NCBI GenBank assembly: GCA_050950645.1
Contig: JBMNHZ010000009.1
Location: forward strand, 310,001 to 374,000
Length of the DNA stretch: 64,000 nt
DNA from: BRH-c25 sp012519325
Lineage (GTDB): Bacteria > Bacillota > Clostridia > Lutisporales > Lutisporaceae
Direction: 5' to 3'
This document shows, one piece after another, positions 7,193 to 14,661 of this stretch. The position numbers and the translations under genes are program-made. Numbering within the stretch: position 1 is the first letter of the stretch; every line of letters begins with the position of its first letter. The notes beneath the pieces were generated by a model. It was not told where the DNA came from, did not search any database, and was given only the letters and a program-made list of their open reading frames with translations.

Positions 7193-8365
7193 CTACAGCC
7201 TCTTCAAAGCCTTTTCTATACGTTCCAGGGCAATCTCAATATTATCGATGGAATTAGCGTAAGACAACCTCAGATAGCCTTCACCGCAGCTTCCGAAGCT
7301 TTCACCTGAAAGTGCGGCCACTCCCGCATTATTCAACAGGAAGTCTGCAAGCTCTTTACTGCTTATACCTGTTCCGGTTATATTGGGGAAGGCGTAGAAA
7401 GCTCCCTCAGGTTTTTTGCAGCTGATTCCTCTGATGCTGTTCAAGCCGTTTACTATGATATCCCTTCTTTTTTTGAATTCTGCTACCATTTCCGATACCG
7501 CATCCTGGGGGCCTGTAAGCGCTTCAATTCCTGCAATCTGGGTAAAGGTTGCAACACAGGAGTTTGAATTGGTCATAAGTGCGGTAAATTTTTGTGCCAG
7601 TTCTTTATTTGTTATACTATATCCCAGCCGCCATCCGGTCATTGCATAAGCCTTGGAAAAGCCATCCAATATGATTGTCCAGTCCTTCATGCCTGGGATG
7701 GATGCGATAGATTTTACATTACCGCTGTAAACTATCCTTTCATATATTTCATCGGACAGGACATAAATTCCTTTTTCTTTTACGGCATCGGCAACAGCGT
7801 TTATATCCTCGGGAGTCAGCACTCCACCGGTGGGGTTGGCAGGGGAATTCAATATTATGAGCTTGGTTCTTGAGGTAATCTTGGATTTCAACTCATTTAC
7901 GTCCAGCCTGAAGTCGTTTTCCTCCTTGATATCAACAGGAACAGGTACAGCCTGCAAAAAATGAATCAGGCTCTCATAAATGGGGAATCCCGGATTGGGA
8001 TAAATAACCTCATCACCAGCATTGACAAGAGCCATGAAAGTATAGTACATAACCGGTTTTCCACCAGGTACGACAACTACTTCATCAGGATCGGCATCAA
8101 CATTTTTATATTTTTTTACATATTCTGCTATGGCTTCCCTCAGGGGCAGATAGCCCTGAGAAGGGGCATAATGGGTATAGCCTTCATCCAGAGCCTTTTT
8201 AGCAGCCTCTACAATATTTTTCGGTGTATCAAAGTCCGGCTCGCCTATTTCAAAATGAACAATATGCTTTCCCTGGGCTTCCAGGGCTTTTGCTTTTGCC
8301 AGAACTTCGAAGGCAGATTCCCCTCCAAGGAGGGCCATTCTGTCGGCATATAGTTTATTTAACAA
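7193..8365 (-). CDS. PLP-dependent class I/II aminotransferase (AspC-like)
   Basis: This 390-residue fold-type I aminotransferase has FEIGEPDFDTP near the N-terminus, the PLP-contacting NSPANPTGGVL and YVLSDEIYERIVY, the lysine that forms the Schiff base in DGFSKAYAMTGWRLGY, and the C-terminal LRLSYANS arginine that binds the substrate carboxylate. It belongs to the broad aspartate/aromatic group; the true substrate cannot be read from sequence. The start used is TTG at 8365 with only a weak GGATGG site 12 nt upstream; an internal ATG (MALLGGE) is an alternative. It lies 190 nt downstream of panB on the same strand, and an alpha-keto acid link to pantothenate precursors is possible but unproven. 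Confidence 0.9.
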   Translation of the reverse strand: MLNKLYADRMALLGGESAFEVLAKAKALEAQGKHIVHFEIGEPDFDTPKNIVEAAKKALDEGYTHYAPSQGYLPLREAIAEYVKKYKNVDADPDEVVVVPGGKPVMYYTFMALVNAGDEVIYPNPGFPIYESLIHFLQAVPVPVDIKEENDFRLDVNELKSKITSRTKLIILNSPANPTGGVLTPEDINAVADAVKEKGIYVLSDEIYERIVYSGNVKSIASIPGMKDWTIILDGFSKAYAMTGWRLGYSITNKELAQKFTALMTNSNSCVATFTQIAGIEALTGPQDAVSEMVAEFKKRRDIIVNGLNSIRGISCKKPEGAFYAFPNITGTGISSKELADFLLNNAGVAALSGESFGSCGEGYLRLSYANSIDNIEIALERIEKALKRL

Positions 8366-8554
8366 TTATAAACACCATCCTTCTGATATTTTTTAACCAT
8401 TGCAACGCCGATCTTATTTTGCCTTTTTTAGTCATGTTCAATTCAGATCTTTCTACATCAACCGCAGCTGTTCATCAGCTGCCTGCCAACCTCCGGTACT
8501 GCCCCTGCTTCATGCACTCTGACAATTACAATGCCGCCTGATTGCTCGCAATAA

Positions 8555-9406
8555 TTATTCAAATTCTCTGAACAAGGCTTCAAAGGCTTCTTTGCTGTCT
8601 ATTGCATGGTATACATGCTTGTCTTCAGGGAATCTTTCGTTTTTGACATCATCAACATATTCTTTGAATGCATTGGTGATTACTTCCGCTACATTTGCAT
8701 ACTTCTTGACAAATTTGGGTGTGAAAGCCTGGAAAAGGCCCAGCATGTCCCCGCATATGATCAGCTGTCCGTCACAGGGAAGCCCTGCACCTATTGAATA
8801 GACAGGTATAGTGAGTTTTTTGCATATGTATTCCGTCAGCTCCGGCGGGACAGCTTCCAGAAGCAGTGCCCTGGCTCCTGCCTCCTGAATCGCAATAGCA
8901 TCCTTTATAAGATCTCTTGCGCTGTCGACGGTTCTGCCCTGTGCCTTGAACCCGCCCAACTGTCCTGAGCTCTGCGGTGTTAATCCAATGTGCCCGAATA
9001 CAACTATTCCGGCATCACTGATGGCTTTGATTTTGCTTATGACTCTGATCCCGCCTTCCAGCTTGATTGCATCCACATCTGCTTCCTTCAGGAATCTGCA
9101 TGCGTTTCTTACTGCCTCTTCATCCGAGGTCTGATAAGATCCGAAGGGCATATCACCGATAATAAAGGTGTTTGGTGCTCCTCTCCTTACTGCCTGACAG
9201 TGGGATATGCAATCATCCATTGTAACAGGGACTGTGCCCTGATATCCCAATACAACCATGCCCAAAGAATCTCCTACGAGGATCATGTCCAGGCCTGCCT
9301 GTTCAGCAAATGAAGCCATTGGGAAATCATAGGCGGTAATCCAGGCAACCTTTTCGCCTTTCTTCTTCATTTCATAGAAGTCCACTATTGATTTTTTCTT
9401 TCCCAT
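8555..9406 (-). CDS. panB: 3-methyl-2-oxobutanoate hydroxymethyltransferase (ketopantoate synthase)
   Basis: PanB transfers a hydroxymethyl group from methylene-tetrahydrofolate to 2-oxoisovalerate, the first step of pantothenate and CoA synthesis. The 283-residue protein has the usual length and motifs: KVAWITAYDFPMASFAEQAG, LVGDSLGMVVLGY (Mg2+ ligand Asp), GDMPFGSYQ, VFGHIGLTPQSS and the catalytic Glu in LLLEAVPPELTEYI. The start is ATG after AAGGAGG. It overlaps the 3' end of the disrupted IclR-type regulator by 22 nt. No panC or panD is next to it, which is unusual for Firmicutes. Confidence 0.96.
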   Translation of the reverse strand: MGKKKSIVDFYEMKKKGEKVAWITAYDFPMASFAEQAGLDMILVGDSLGMVVLGYQGTVPVTMDDCISHCQAVRRGAPNTFIIGDMPFGSYQTSDEEAVRNACRFLKEADVDAIKLEGGIRVISKIKAISDAGIVVFGHIGLTPQSSGQLGGFKAQGRTVDSARDLIKDAIAIQEAGARALLLEAVPPELTEYICKKLTIPVYSIGAGLPCDGQLIICGDMLGLFQAFTPKFVKKYANVAEVITNAFKEYVDDVKNERFPEDKHVYHAIDSKEAFEALFREFE

Positions 9407-10186
9407 TTTGATTCCTCCTTAAATTTATTGCATCCGAGCTTCATGGATATTTCCCGGGTATAATTCATTAATGTCACGCTTATTTCTTTTCGGAGATGCT
9501 CGCTCATTCTGGAAGTAGGACCGGATAAGCTTATGGCGGCAAATGGGATGTTAAAGTGGTTATAAATAGGCGCCGCTATGCAGCTCAAGCCTACCTCAAG
9601 CTCTTCATTATCCTCTGCATATCCCTTGCTTCTTATTAATTCAAGAGATTTCATTATCGAGTTTTTGTCAGATAGCGGTATTATTGGTGTATTTTCTGAA
9701 TTCCATCCTTTCAAGCTTGCTGATAAGCTCATCGGAGGGAAGGCCGGCCATTATAGCCTTTCCTACCGCAGTGCAATACAGGGGCAGCCTGCCTCCGACC
9801 ATGGTACTTATATTCATTGAACGTTTGCTTTCGACTTTTTCAAGGTAAATAACCGAAAGATCGTCCATAGCTACAAGGTTGGCTGTTTCCTGATACATTT
9901 TTACCAGCTGCTCCAAATAAGGTACGGCTATGTGCCGGAGTGTCGAGTTTACCTTAGTGCCCAGCCTGAATAATTCCAGACCTAATCTGTACTTTCCCGT
10001 ATGCTCGTTTTTTTCAATTAGTTTATTTGCTTCAAGGGTGGATATTAAACCAAAAGCAGTGCTTTTATGAAGCCCAGCCATTTTGCTTATCTCAGTAACT
10101 CCTAATTCTTCATAATTTTCAAAGCAGCGAATTATTTGTATTGCTCTGCTGACTGATTGTATTACATTTTCGTTGGATTTGTTCAA
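9385..10186 (-). pseudogene. IclR-family transcriptional regulator, interrupted by a frameshift
   Basis: The N-terminal 172 residues hold the IclR winged helix (VTEISKMAGLHKSTAFGLISTLEANKLI) and the start of the effector domain (GRLPLYCTAVGKAIMAGLPSDEL). The frame then stops at TGA (around 9670-9672). The next frame continues the same family without a gap: SDKNSIMKSLELIRSKGYAEDNEELEVGLSCIAAPIYNHF in parts, ending at 9385. A +1 shift just before the TGA rejoins both parts into a protein of about 260 residues, the normal IclR size. The stop is UGA followed by C, as in the RF2 recoding site, but the slippery CUU is absent. A single-base insertion or sequencing error is more likely than recoding. 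Before damage it probably controlled panB. Confidence 0.8.
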
Positions 10187-10210
10187 TATTATCTCCTCCT
10201 ATTAGCGATG

Positions 10211-10242
10211 TACTATAATATAGAACAATATACTATAATATA
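10211..10242. promoter_or_regulatory. Direct repeat in the regulator's upstream region
   Basis: TACTATAATATA occurs twice, at 10211 and 10231, a 20-nt period (about two helix turns), starting 25 nt upstream of the IclR-type start codon. It may be the autoregulatory operator or overlapping -10 elements. The assignment rests only on spacing and position. Confidence 0.4.
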
Positions 10243-10281
10243 TTACATTATTATTTTAGCTTATTATATCTAAAATTTCAA

Positions 10282-10298
10282 TATTTTTCTTTGATAAT
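10282..10298. repeat. Left direct repeat flanking the insertion sequence
   Basis: TATTTTTCTTTGATAAT is repeated exactly at 11965-11981, directly outside the matched element ends. It is interpreted as a target-site duplication of 17 bp (18 if the preceding A is counted). Confidence 0.7.
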
Positions 10299-10375
10299 TG
10301 TGATTATCGTGTGATAATGTCACCTTGTAAACTATCGTGATAAATGTCACTATGAAGAATGAGGTGCATTATCTA

Positions 10376-11700
10376 ATGTCCCAAAATCAATTGACTCGTT
10401 TTGCTGTATTAACTAAACTAATTGATGGACACATAACTGTCAAACAAGCTGCTGAAGTCTTGATCTTAGTGAACGCCAAATCAAGCGCTTAAAGAAAGGT
10501 GTGATGCAAGACGGCGCTGCGTTCCTCAAACATAAAAATTCTGATCGTAAACCTCAGCATGCTTTTAGTGATGAATTTGTACAAAAAATTGTTAATCTAA
10601 AAGAATCCGAATTATATAAAGATGCTAATTTCAAGCATTTTCAGGATCTTCTTGAAGAGCATGAGCATATTTCAATAAGTTATGCTGCTCTCCATGAAAT
10701 ACTCAAAAAAGCCGGTATTCAAAGTCCCAAAAAGAGACGCCGTTTTAAGCCCCATCGCCGTCGCAAACGCAAACCACAAGAAGGTCTTTTAATCCAAATG
10801 GATGCCACTCCATTTGAATGGTTTGGTACCAATGATAAATTTGACTTGCATGGCGGTATAGACGACTCTACGGGAAAAATTGTCGGTCTACATATGACTA
10901 AAAATGAATGCCTTCACGGATACTTTGAAGTGACAAAACAAATCATCCGTAAAAATGGCGTCCCTGTCAGTATTTATGCTGATCGCCATGCTATCTTTCT
11001 ATCACAAAATGCTTCCAAGCTAAGTATTGAGGATCAACTTGCCGGAAAGATAGTTAATGATACTCAGTTTGGTAGAGCTATGAAAGAACTTGGAATTACA
11101 CTCATTCCTGCCCGATCAGCACAAGCAAAAGGTCGTGTTGAAAGGCTTTGGGAAACCTTGCAAAGCCGTTTGCCTGTTGAGTTCAAGATTGCAAACGTTA
11201 AAACCGTGGACGAAGCCAATGCCTTTCTCTCAACTTATATTGATAAATTTAACCAGCAATTTAGTGTAGAGCCTGAAGATGCTGAATCTGCTTTTAGAGT
11301 ATTACCACCTACTATCGATTTAGATAAAGTGCTTTGTGTTAAAATCACAAGAACAGTTGATAATGGAGGTGTTTTCTCATTGTATAACAGAAACTTCAAA
11401 GTTTTAGAAAATCAATCCTCCAATATACTCCCTCCGAGAAAGTCTAAGGTCTACGTACTGATAAGCCCTGTATTTGGAATAAAGGCACAGTATGAGAAAA
11501 CCACCTTTGATGTCATTAACTATATAAAACCAATTAAAGTTACTACACCTTCAGAACCTAAGAAAAAGAAGCCCTGGACTCCGCCAGACAGTCATTATTA
11601 CAAATATGGTCACACATTGATGAAAAAGCTTAACTATGAAGAAAGTGACCAGGAAATCCTCAGAATTCTTGAGGACATATTCCTTAAAAAGTATGCTTAA
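10376..11700 (+). pseudogene. Transposase, frameshifted near codon 29
   Basis: Reading begins at ATG 10376 (MSQNQLTRFAVLTKLIDGH), a helix-turn-helix start, and runs into a stop at 10493. From about 10463 the next frame carries the expected continuation LSERQIKRLKKGVMQDGAAF and then 400 open codons. These hold a basic region (KKRRRFKPHRRRKRK), the catalytic segment LIQMDATPFEWFG, a second acidic block with YADRHAIF, and ARSAQAKGRVERLWETLQ, as in rve-type integrase cores (first Asp in QMDAT, last Glu in GRVERLWE). One missing base near 10462 explains the break. Internal start codons (GTG or ATG near 10501) could still yield a protein without the N-terminal DNA-binding helices. Confidence 0.78.
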
Positions 11701-11711
11701 CCCCAATCTAA

Positions 11712-11893
11712 GAGAAAAAATTTTAAGTACGGTTGACAATGAGAGGTTCCTATATGATAGCCTTATTGGCGGCCAGCCAGTATGCCCTTAGCCCAGCTCC
11801 AGAGAAAAAGCTACGGGGCATGAAGGCTTAGCCCGCTGGCTTATCATCATATAGGAGAGGCTCGTTGTCAACCGGATCCTTAAAAATTTTTCT
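11712..11893. repeat. Large imperfect hairpin at the 3' end of the insertion sequence
   Basis: About 50 nt on the left (from 11712) are complementary to about 50 nt on the right (ending 11893). Matching blocks include GGTTGACAA with TTGTCAACC, CTATATGAT with ATCATATAG, and the outer GAGAAAAA with TTTTTCTC. Between them lies a second nested pairing of AGCCAG...TTAGCCC-type blocks and a short AGCT/AGCT stem. The whole 180 nt can fold into a single cruciform or RNA rod. It lies inside the element, after the transposase stop, and contains no ORF. Confidence 0.7.
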
Positions 11894-11964
11894 CCTACTG
11901 AAAGTGACATTTTCATACGATAATTAAGTCACTTTTAGGGTGACATTTTCACAAAGTATTGACA

Positions 11965-11981
11965 TATTTTTCTTTGATAAT
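11965..11981. repeat. Right direct repeat flanking the insertion sequence
   Basis: Exact copy of 10282-10298, immediately outside the right inverted repeat. Confidence 0.7.
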
Positions 11982-12080
11982 CATAATGATTATTTCATAT
12001 TAGATATTATACAAAGTATTAAGCAGAATCTGTTACAGAACCCGTGAATTTGGCTTCATAGAATATTATAAAAATATGTT

Positions 12081-12114
12081 AATAAATATTATAAAAAGCT
12101 TTATAATATTTATT
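12081..12114. repeat. AT-rich perfect palindrome between IS and tRNA genes
   Basis: Arms of 15 bp (12081-12095 and 12100-12114) are exact complements around AAGC. The region 11982-12205 has no ORF of note and is otherwise plain AT-rich DNA. The palindrome may be a bidirectional terminator. Confidence 0.55.
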
Positions 12115-12205
12115 GCGAAGAGAAAAACAAGCATTATATAGATTATCTAAAATGATTGTATGTAATATACTCTTAAGTTATATATTTCTCTAGGCTTTAA
12201 CCATA

Positions 12206-12234
12206 TTGACAAAAGGTGAGATAAGCATTATAAT
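12206..12234 (+). promoter_or_regulatory. Promoter of the tRNA-tuf unit
   Basis: Consensus TTGACA (12206-12211), a 17-nt spacer and consensus TATAAT (12229-12234) lie 12 nt upstream of the first tRNA. It is the strongest promoter in the window by consensus match, as expected for stable RNA. Confidence 0.85.
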
Positions 12235-12246
12235 ACCATATTGTAC

Positions 12247-12331
12247 GGAGAGGTTCCCGAGAGGCCAAAGGGGGCAGACTGTAAATCTGTTGTCACAGAC
12301 TTCGATGGTTCGAATCCATCCCTCTCCACCA
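12247..12331 (+). tRNA. tRNA-Tyr (anticodon GTA)
   Basis: The acceptor stem GGAGAGG/CCTCTCC, a long class II variable arm, anticodon loop CTGTAAA with GTA, the T-loop GGTTCGAATCC and an encoded CCA are all present. It is the first gene of a three-tRNA cluster leading into tuf. Confidence 0.95.
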
Positions 12332-12334
12332 TTT

Positions 12335-12408
12335 GCGGGCATAGTTCAGTGGTAGAATACCAGCTTCCCAAGCTGGCTATGCGGGTTCGATTCCCGTTGC
12401 CCGCTCCA
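12335..12408 (+). tRNA. tRNA-Gly (anticodon CCC)
   Basis: Acceptor GCGGGCA/TGCCCGC, D-arm GTTC/GAAT, anticodon stem CCAGC/GCTGG with loop TTCCCAA, T-loop TTCGATT and encoded CCA. The seven-base loop places CCC at positions 34-36, so it reads GGG. Confidence 0.92.
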
Positions 12409-12422
12409 GTATCATATACCGT

Positions 12423-12499
12423 GCTCACGTAGCTCAGCAGGTAGAGCACTTCCTTGGTAAGGAAGAGGTTCGGCGGTTCAAGCCCGCTCGTGAGCTCCA
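12423..12499 (+). tRNA. tRNA-Thr (anticodon GGT)
   Basis: Acceptor GCTCACG/CGTGAGC, anticodon stem CTTCC/GGAAG with loop TTGGTAA, T-loop TTCAAGC and encoded CCA. The tuf coding region begins 153 nt downstream without an intervening terminator. Confidence 0.94.
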
Positions 12500-12651
12500 T
12501 TTTTATATTAGACACACACGGATGAGTTTGCTTGAACTCTATGGCGATTTTCATCGGCAGCCGGATGAGAACTGATGAATAGCTGTGCAGATAGTTTCAG
12601 GCTGTTTATGCATTTAACTTACAATCTTGAAACTTAGAGGAGGAAAGTAAA

Positions 12652-13854
12652 ATGGCAAAGGCAAAATATGAAAGGACCAAACCCCATGTAAACATAGGGA
12701 CAATCGGTCACGTTGACCACGGCAAGACCACACTTACGGCGGCAATAACAGCTGTACTTTCAAAGTATGGTCAGGCAATGGCAACAAAGTATGACGAAAT
12801 AGACAAGGCACCGGAAGAGAAGGAAAGAGGAATAACAATAAACACAGCTCATGTTGAGTACGAGACAGCCAACAGGCATTATGCCCATGTTGACTGCCCG
12901 GGTCATGCCGACTACGTAAAGAACATGATAACAGGAGCAGCACAGATGGACGGAGCAATTCTTGTGGTATCGGCAGCAGATGGCCCGATGCCTCAGACAA
13001 GAGAGCATATACTGTTATCCCGCCAGGTAGGAGTTCCCTACATAGTGGTATTTCTGAACAAGGTTGACATGGTAGATGACGCAGAGCTTATAGAGCTTGT
13101 AGAAATGGAAGTAAGAGAACTTCTTACAGAGTATGAATTTGACGGAGACAATGCACCTATCATAGCCGGGTCAGCATTAAAGGCACTGGAGTGCGGCTGC
13201 GGGAAAGAAGACTGTGAATGGTGCAAGCACATACACGATCTAATGGATGCAGTTGATAAATTCATACCTACACCTGACAGGCAGACAGACAAACCGTTCC
13301 TTATGCCTGTGGAGGATGTATTCTCAATAACGGGAAGAGGAACCGTAGCGACAGGAAGAGTTGAAAGAGGGACTGTAAAGGTATCGGATACGGTAGAGAT
13401 AGTAGGGCTTGCAGATGAGCCGAGATCCACAGTAGTAACGGGAGTGGAAATGTTCAGGAAGCTTCTTGAGCAGGCAGAGGCAGGAGACAACATAGGCGTG
13501 CTGTTAAGAGGAGTACAGAGGAATGAGATAGAAAGAGGTCAGGTACTGGCGAAGCCGGGATCAATAAAGCCCTATACACATTTCAAAGCGCAGGTATACG
13601 TACTGACGAAGGAAGAGGGCGGAAGGCACACACCGTTTTTCAACGGATACAGGCCGCAGTTTTATTTCAGGACAACAGACGTGACAGGAGTAATTGAATT
13701 ACCGTCAGGAGTAGAAATGTGCATGCCGGGGGACCATGTGGAAATGACAATAAAGCTGATAACACCGATAGCAATAGAAGAAGGGCTGAGATTTGCAATA
13801 CGTGAAGGCGGAAGAACAGTCGGATCAGGTGCTGTTGTATCAGTAATAGAATAA
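12652..13854 (+). CDS. tuf: Elongation factor Tu, copy 1
   Basis: EF-Tu delivers aminoacyl-tRNA to the ribosome as a GTP complex. The 400-residue protein has G1 GHVDHGKTT (19-27), the switch I region ERGITINTAHVEY, G3 DCPGH (81-85), G4 NKVD and G5 SALKALE, then the two beta-barrel domains. Directly after SALKALE comes a cysteine cluster, C181-x-C183-x4-C188-x2-C191, which E. coli EF-Tu lacks. The ribosome site GGAGG lies 8 nt before ATG. A second gene at 50013-51215 encodes the same protein with, as far as I can compare, the same DNA, from 14 nt before the ATG to 1 nt after the stop. The order tRNA-Tyr, tRNA-Gly, tRNA-Thr, tuf matches the E. coli tufB operon. Confidence 0.97.
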   Translation: MAKAKYERTKPHVNIGTIGHVDHGKTTLTAAITAVLSKYGQAMATKYDEIDKAPEEKERGITINTAHVEYETANRHYAHVDCPGHADYVKNMITGAAQMDGAILVVSAADGPMPQTREHILLSRQVGVPYIVVFLNKVDMVDDAELIELVEMEVRELLTEYEFDGDNAPIIAGSALKALECGCGKEDCEWCKHIHDLMDAVDKFIPTPDRQTDKPFLMPVEDVFSITGRGTVATGRVERGTVKVSDTVEIVGLADEPRSTVVTGVEMFRKLLEQAEAGDNIGVLLRGVQRNEIERGQVLAKPGSIKPYTHFKAQVYVLTKEEGGRHTPFFNGYRPQFYFRTTDVTGVIELPSGVEMCMPGDHVEMTIKLITPIAIEEGLRFAIREGGRTVGSGAVVSVIE

Positions 13855-13870
13855 ACAGATACAGTCTGCG

Positions 13871-13897
13871 AGGACTAGGGTTACTCCTAGTCCTTTT
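13871..13897 (+). terminator. Terminator after tuf copy 1
   Basis: AGGACTAGG pairs exactly with CCTAGTCCT around six bases, followed by TTTT. Apart from the promoter at 14031 and a few weak inverted repeats, I see nothing else in 13898-14223. Confidence 0.88.
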
Positions 13898-14030
13898 AAA
13901 AGCAATAAGGCACACGATTAACATGCCTGAAACAGGTAATACTATAAACATAACGGATTATTTAAACGCATGATACATGAAGACATGTAGGCAGTAGACA
14001 TAAAGGACACAAAGCAGTATCAAAATATTA

Positions 14031-14059
14031 TTGACAATGAAGTTAAATTATGATAGATT
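14031..14059 (+). promoter_or_regulatory. Probable promoter of rpmG-secE-nusG
   Basis: Consensus TTGACA (14031-14036), a 17-nt spacer and TAGATT (14054-14059). The untranslated leader to rpmG would be about 155 nt. Confidence 0.6.
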
Positions 14060-14223
14060 TTATTGAGTAGTCTCAAAATGCAGCTTATTTGTATTTTTGC
14101 GGCATTTTATTGTTTTAATTGTGCAGGTAAGTGCAGCTTCCTGTACAATGGGGAATGCTTGCAAAGCTCTCGTGTCATGAGATGAAATTTATAATCAGTT
14201 CCAAGTCGTTGGGAGGTGTAGAT

Positions 14224-14373
14224 ATGAGAGTTAAAATAACACTTGCTTGCAGCGAATGCAAACAGAGGAACTATGATTCCATGAAGAACAAAAAGAACAA
14301 TCCGGATAGAATGGAAATGAGCAAATACTGCAGATTCTGCAGGAAGCATACCTTGCATAAGGAAACGAAATAG
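14224..14373 (+). CDS. rpmG: 50S ribosomal protein L33 (zinc form)
   Basis: This is a 49-residue L33 with the zinc ribbon C-x2-C (CSEC) and C-x2-C (CRFC), the MRVKITLACSEC start and the KYCRFCRKHTLHKETK end usual for the zinc-bound form. The start ATG has GGGAGGTG 6 nt upstream. The frame is open further upstream by chance only. It is the first gene of the conserved rpmG-secE-nusG set. Confidence 0.96.
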   Translation: MRVKITLACSECKQRNYDSMKNKKNNPDRMEMSKYCRFCRKHTLHKETK

Positions 14374-14394
14374 CCGGTAAAGGATGTGAATGGC

Positions 14395-14598
14395 ATGGCT
14401 GGTGCAGCAAAGAGATTTAATATAGCAAAATTTTTTAAAGAGACAAGAGCAGAAGTCAAAAAGGTTACCTGGCCGAGCAGGAAGGAGCTTTTTCAGCATA
14501 CGGAAGTAGTTATTACTTCAATAATACTGGTAGGAGCAGTTATTTGGATTATGGACTTTGCATTTGCCAGGGTGCTTAACCTTTTGTTAGCCAGGTAG
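14395..14598 (+). CDS. secE: Preprotein translocase subunit SecE
   Basis: The single-span form of SecE typical of Gram-positive bacteria (67 residues). An amphipathic helix carries KFFKETRAEVKKVTWPSRKEL, followed by one membrane span (about residues 36-58). SecE clamps the SecY channel. A GTG at 14386 lies only 1 nt after AGGA, whereas ATG 14395 is 10 nt away, so the ATG is preferred. SecY is encoded about 46 kb downstream. Confidence 0.94.
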   Translation: MAGAAKRFNIAKFFKETRAEVKKVTWPSRKELFQHTEVVITSIILVGAVIWIMDFAFARVLNLLLAR

Positions 14599-14636
14599 TG
14601 AGATTTTTGTTGAATCATATTATCGATTAGGAGGAA

Positions 14637-14659
14637 AACCTTAAAGATTCTTTAAGGTT
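14637..14659 (+). promoter_or_regulatory. Hairpin between ribosome site and start codon of nusG
   Basis: AACCTTAAAG and CTTTAAGGTT are exact complements with a 3-nt loop. They lie 2 nt after a perfect AGGAGG (14629-14634) and 2 nt before the nusG ATG. Linear spacing is 27 nt, too far for normal initiation; the folded hairpin would shorten it to about 4-5 nt. A weak AAGG inside the right arm could serve as an alternative site. Confidence 0.65.
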
Positions 14660-14661
14660 GT

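Larger units (their letters stand above)
10299..11964 (+). mobile_element. Insertion sequence with DDE transposase (ISNCY/IS1202-like)
   Basis: The element is 1.67 kb. The first and last 26 bp are imperfect inverted repeats, both starting TGT and both ending in AATGTCACC, with about 20 of 26 positions matching. They are bounded by a 17-bp direct repeat. It carries one transposase reading frame (10376-11700) with a frameshift and, behind it, a long hairpin region (11712-11893). Long target duplications are a known trait of the IS1202 group, which fits. Its codon use (CGC, CTC, GGT) differs from the surrounding genes. The family name is by resemblance only. Confidence 0.75.

Noticed and set aside
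9665..9680. Programmed +1 frameshift as in prfB at ATC-TGA-C
   Set aside because: The CUU slip codon and the internal Shine-Dalgarno spacing of RF2 are missing; a mutation is simpler.
12228..12554. Open frame of 108 codons antisense to the three tRNA genes
   Set aside because: It consists of tRNA complement; such frames are common false genes.
13038..13493. 151-codon - strand frame inside tuf (also at 50399-50854)
   Set aside because: Identical in both copies only because tuf is identical; no ribosome site and low-complexity Ser/Thr content.
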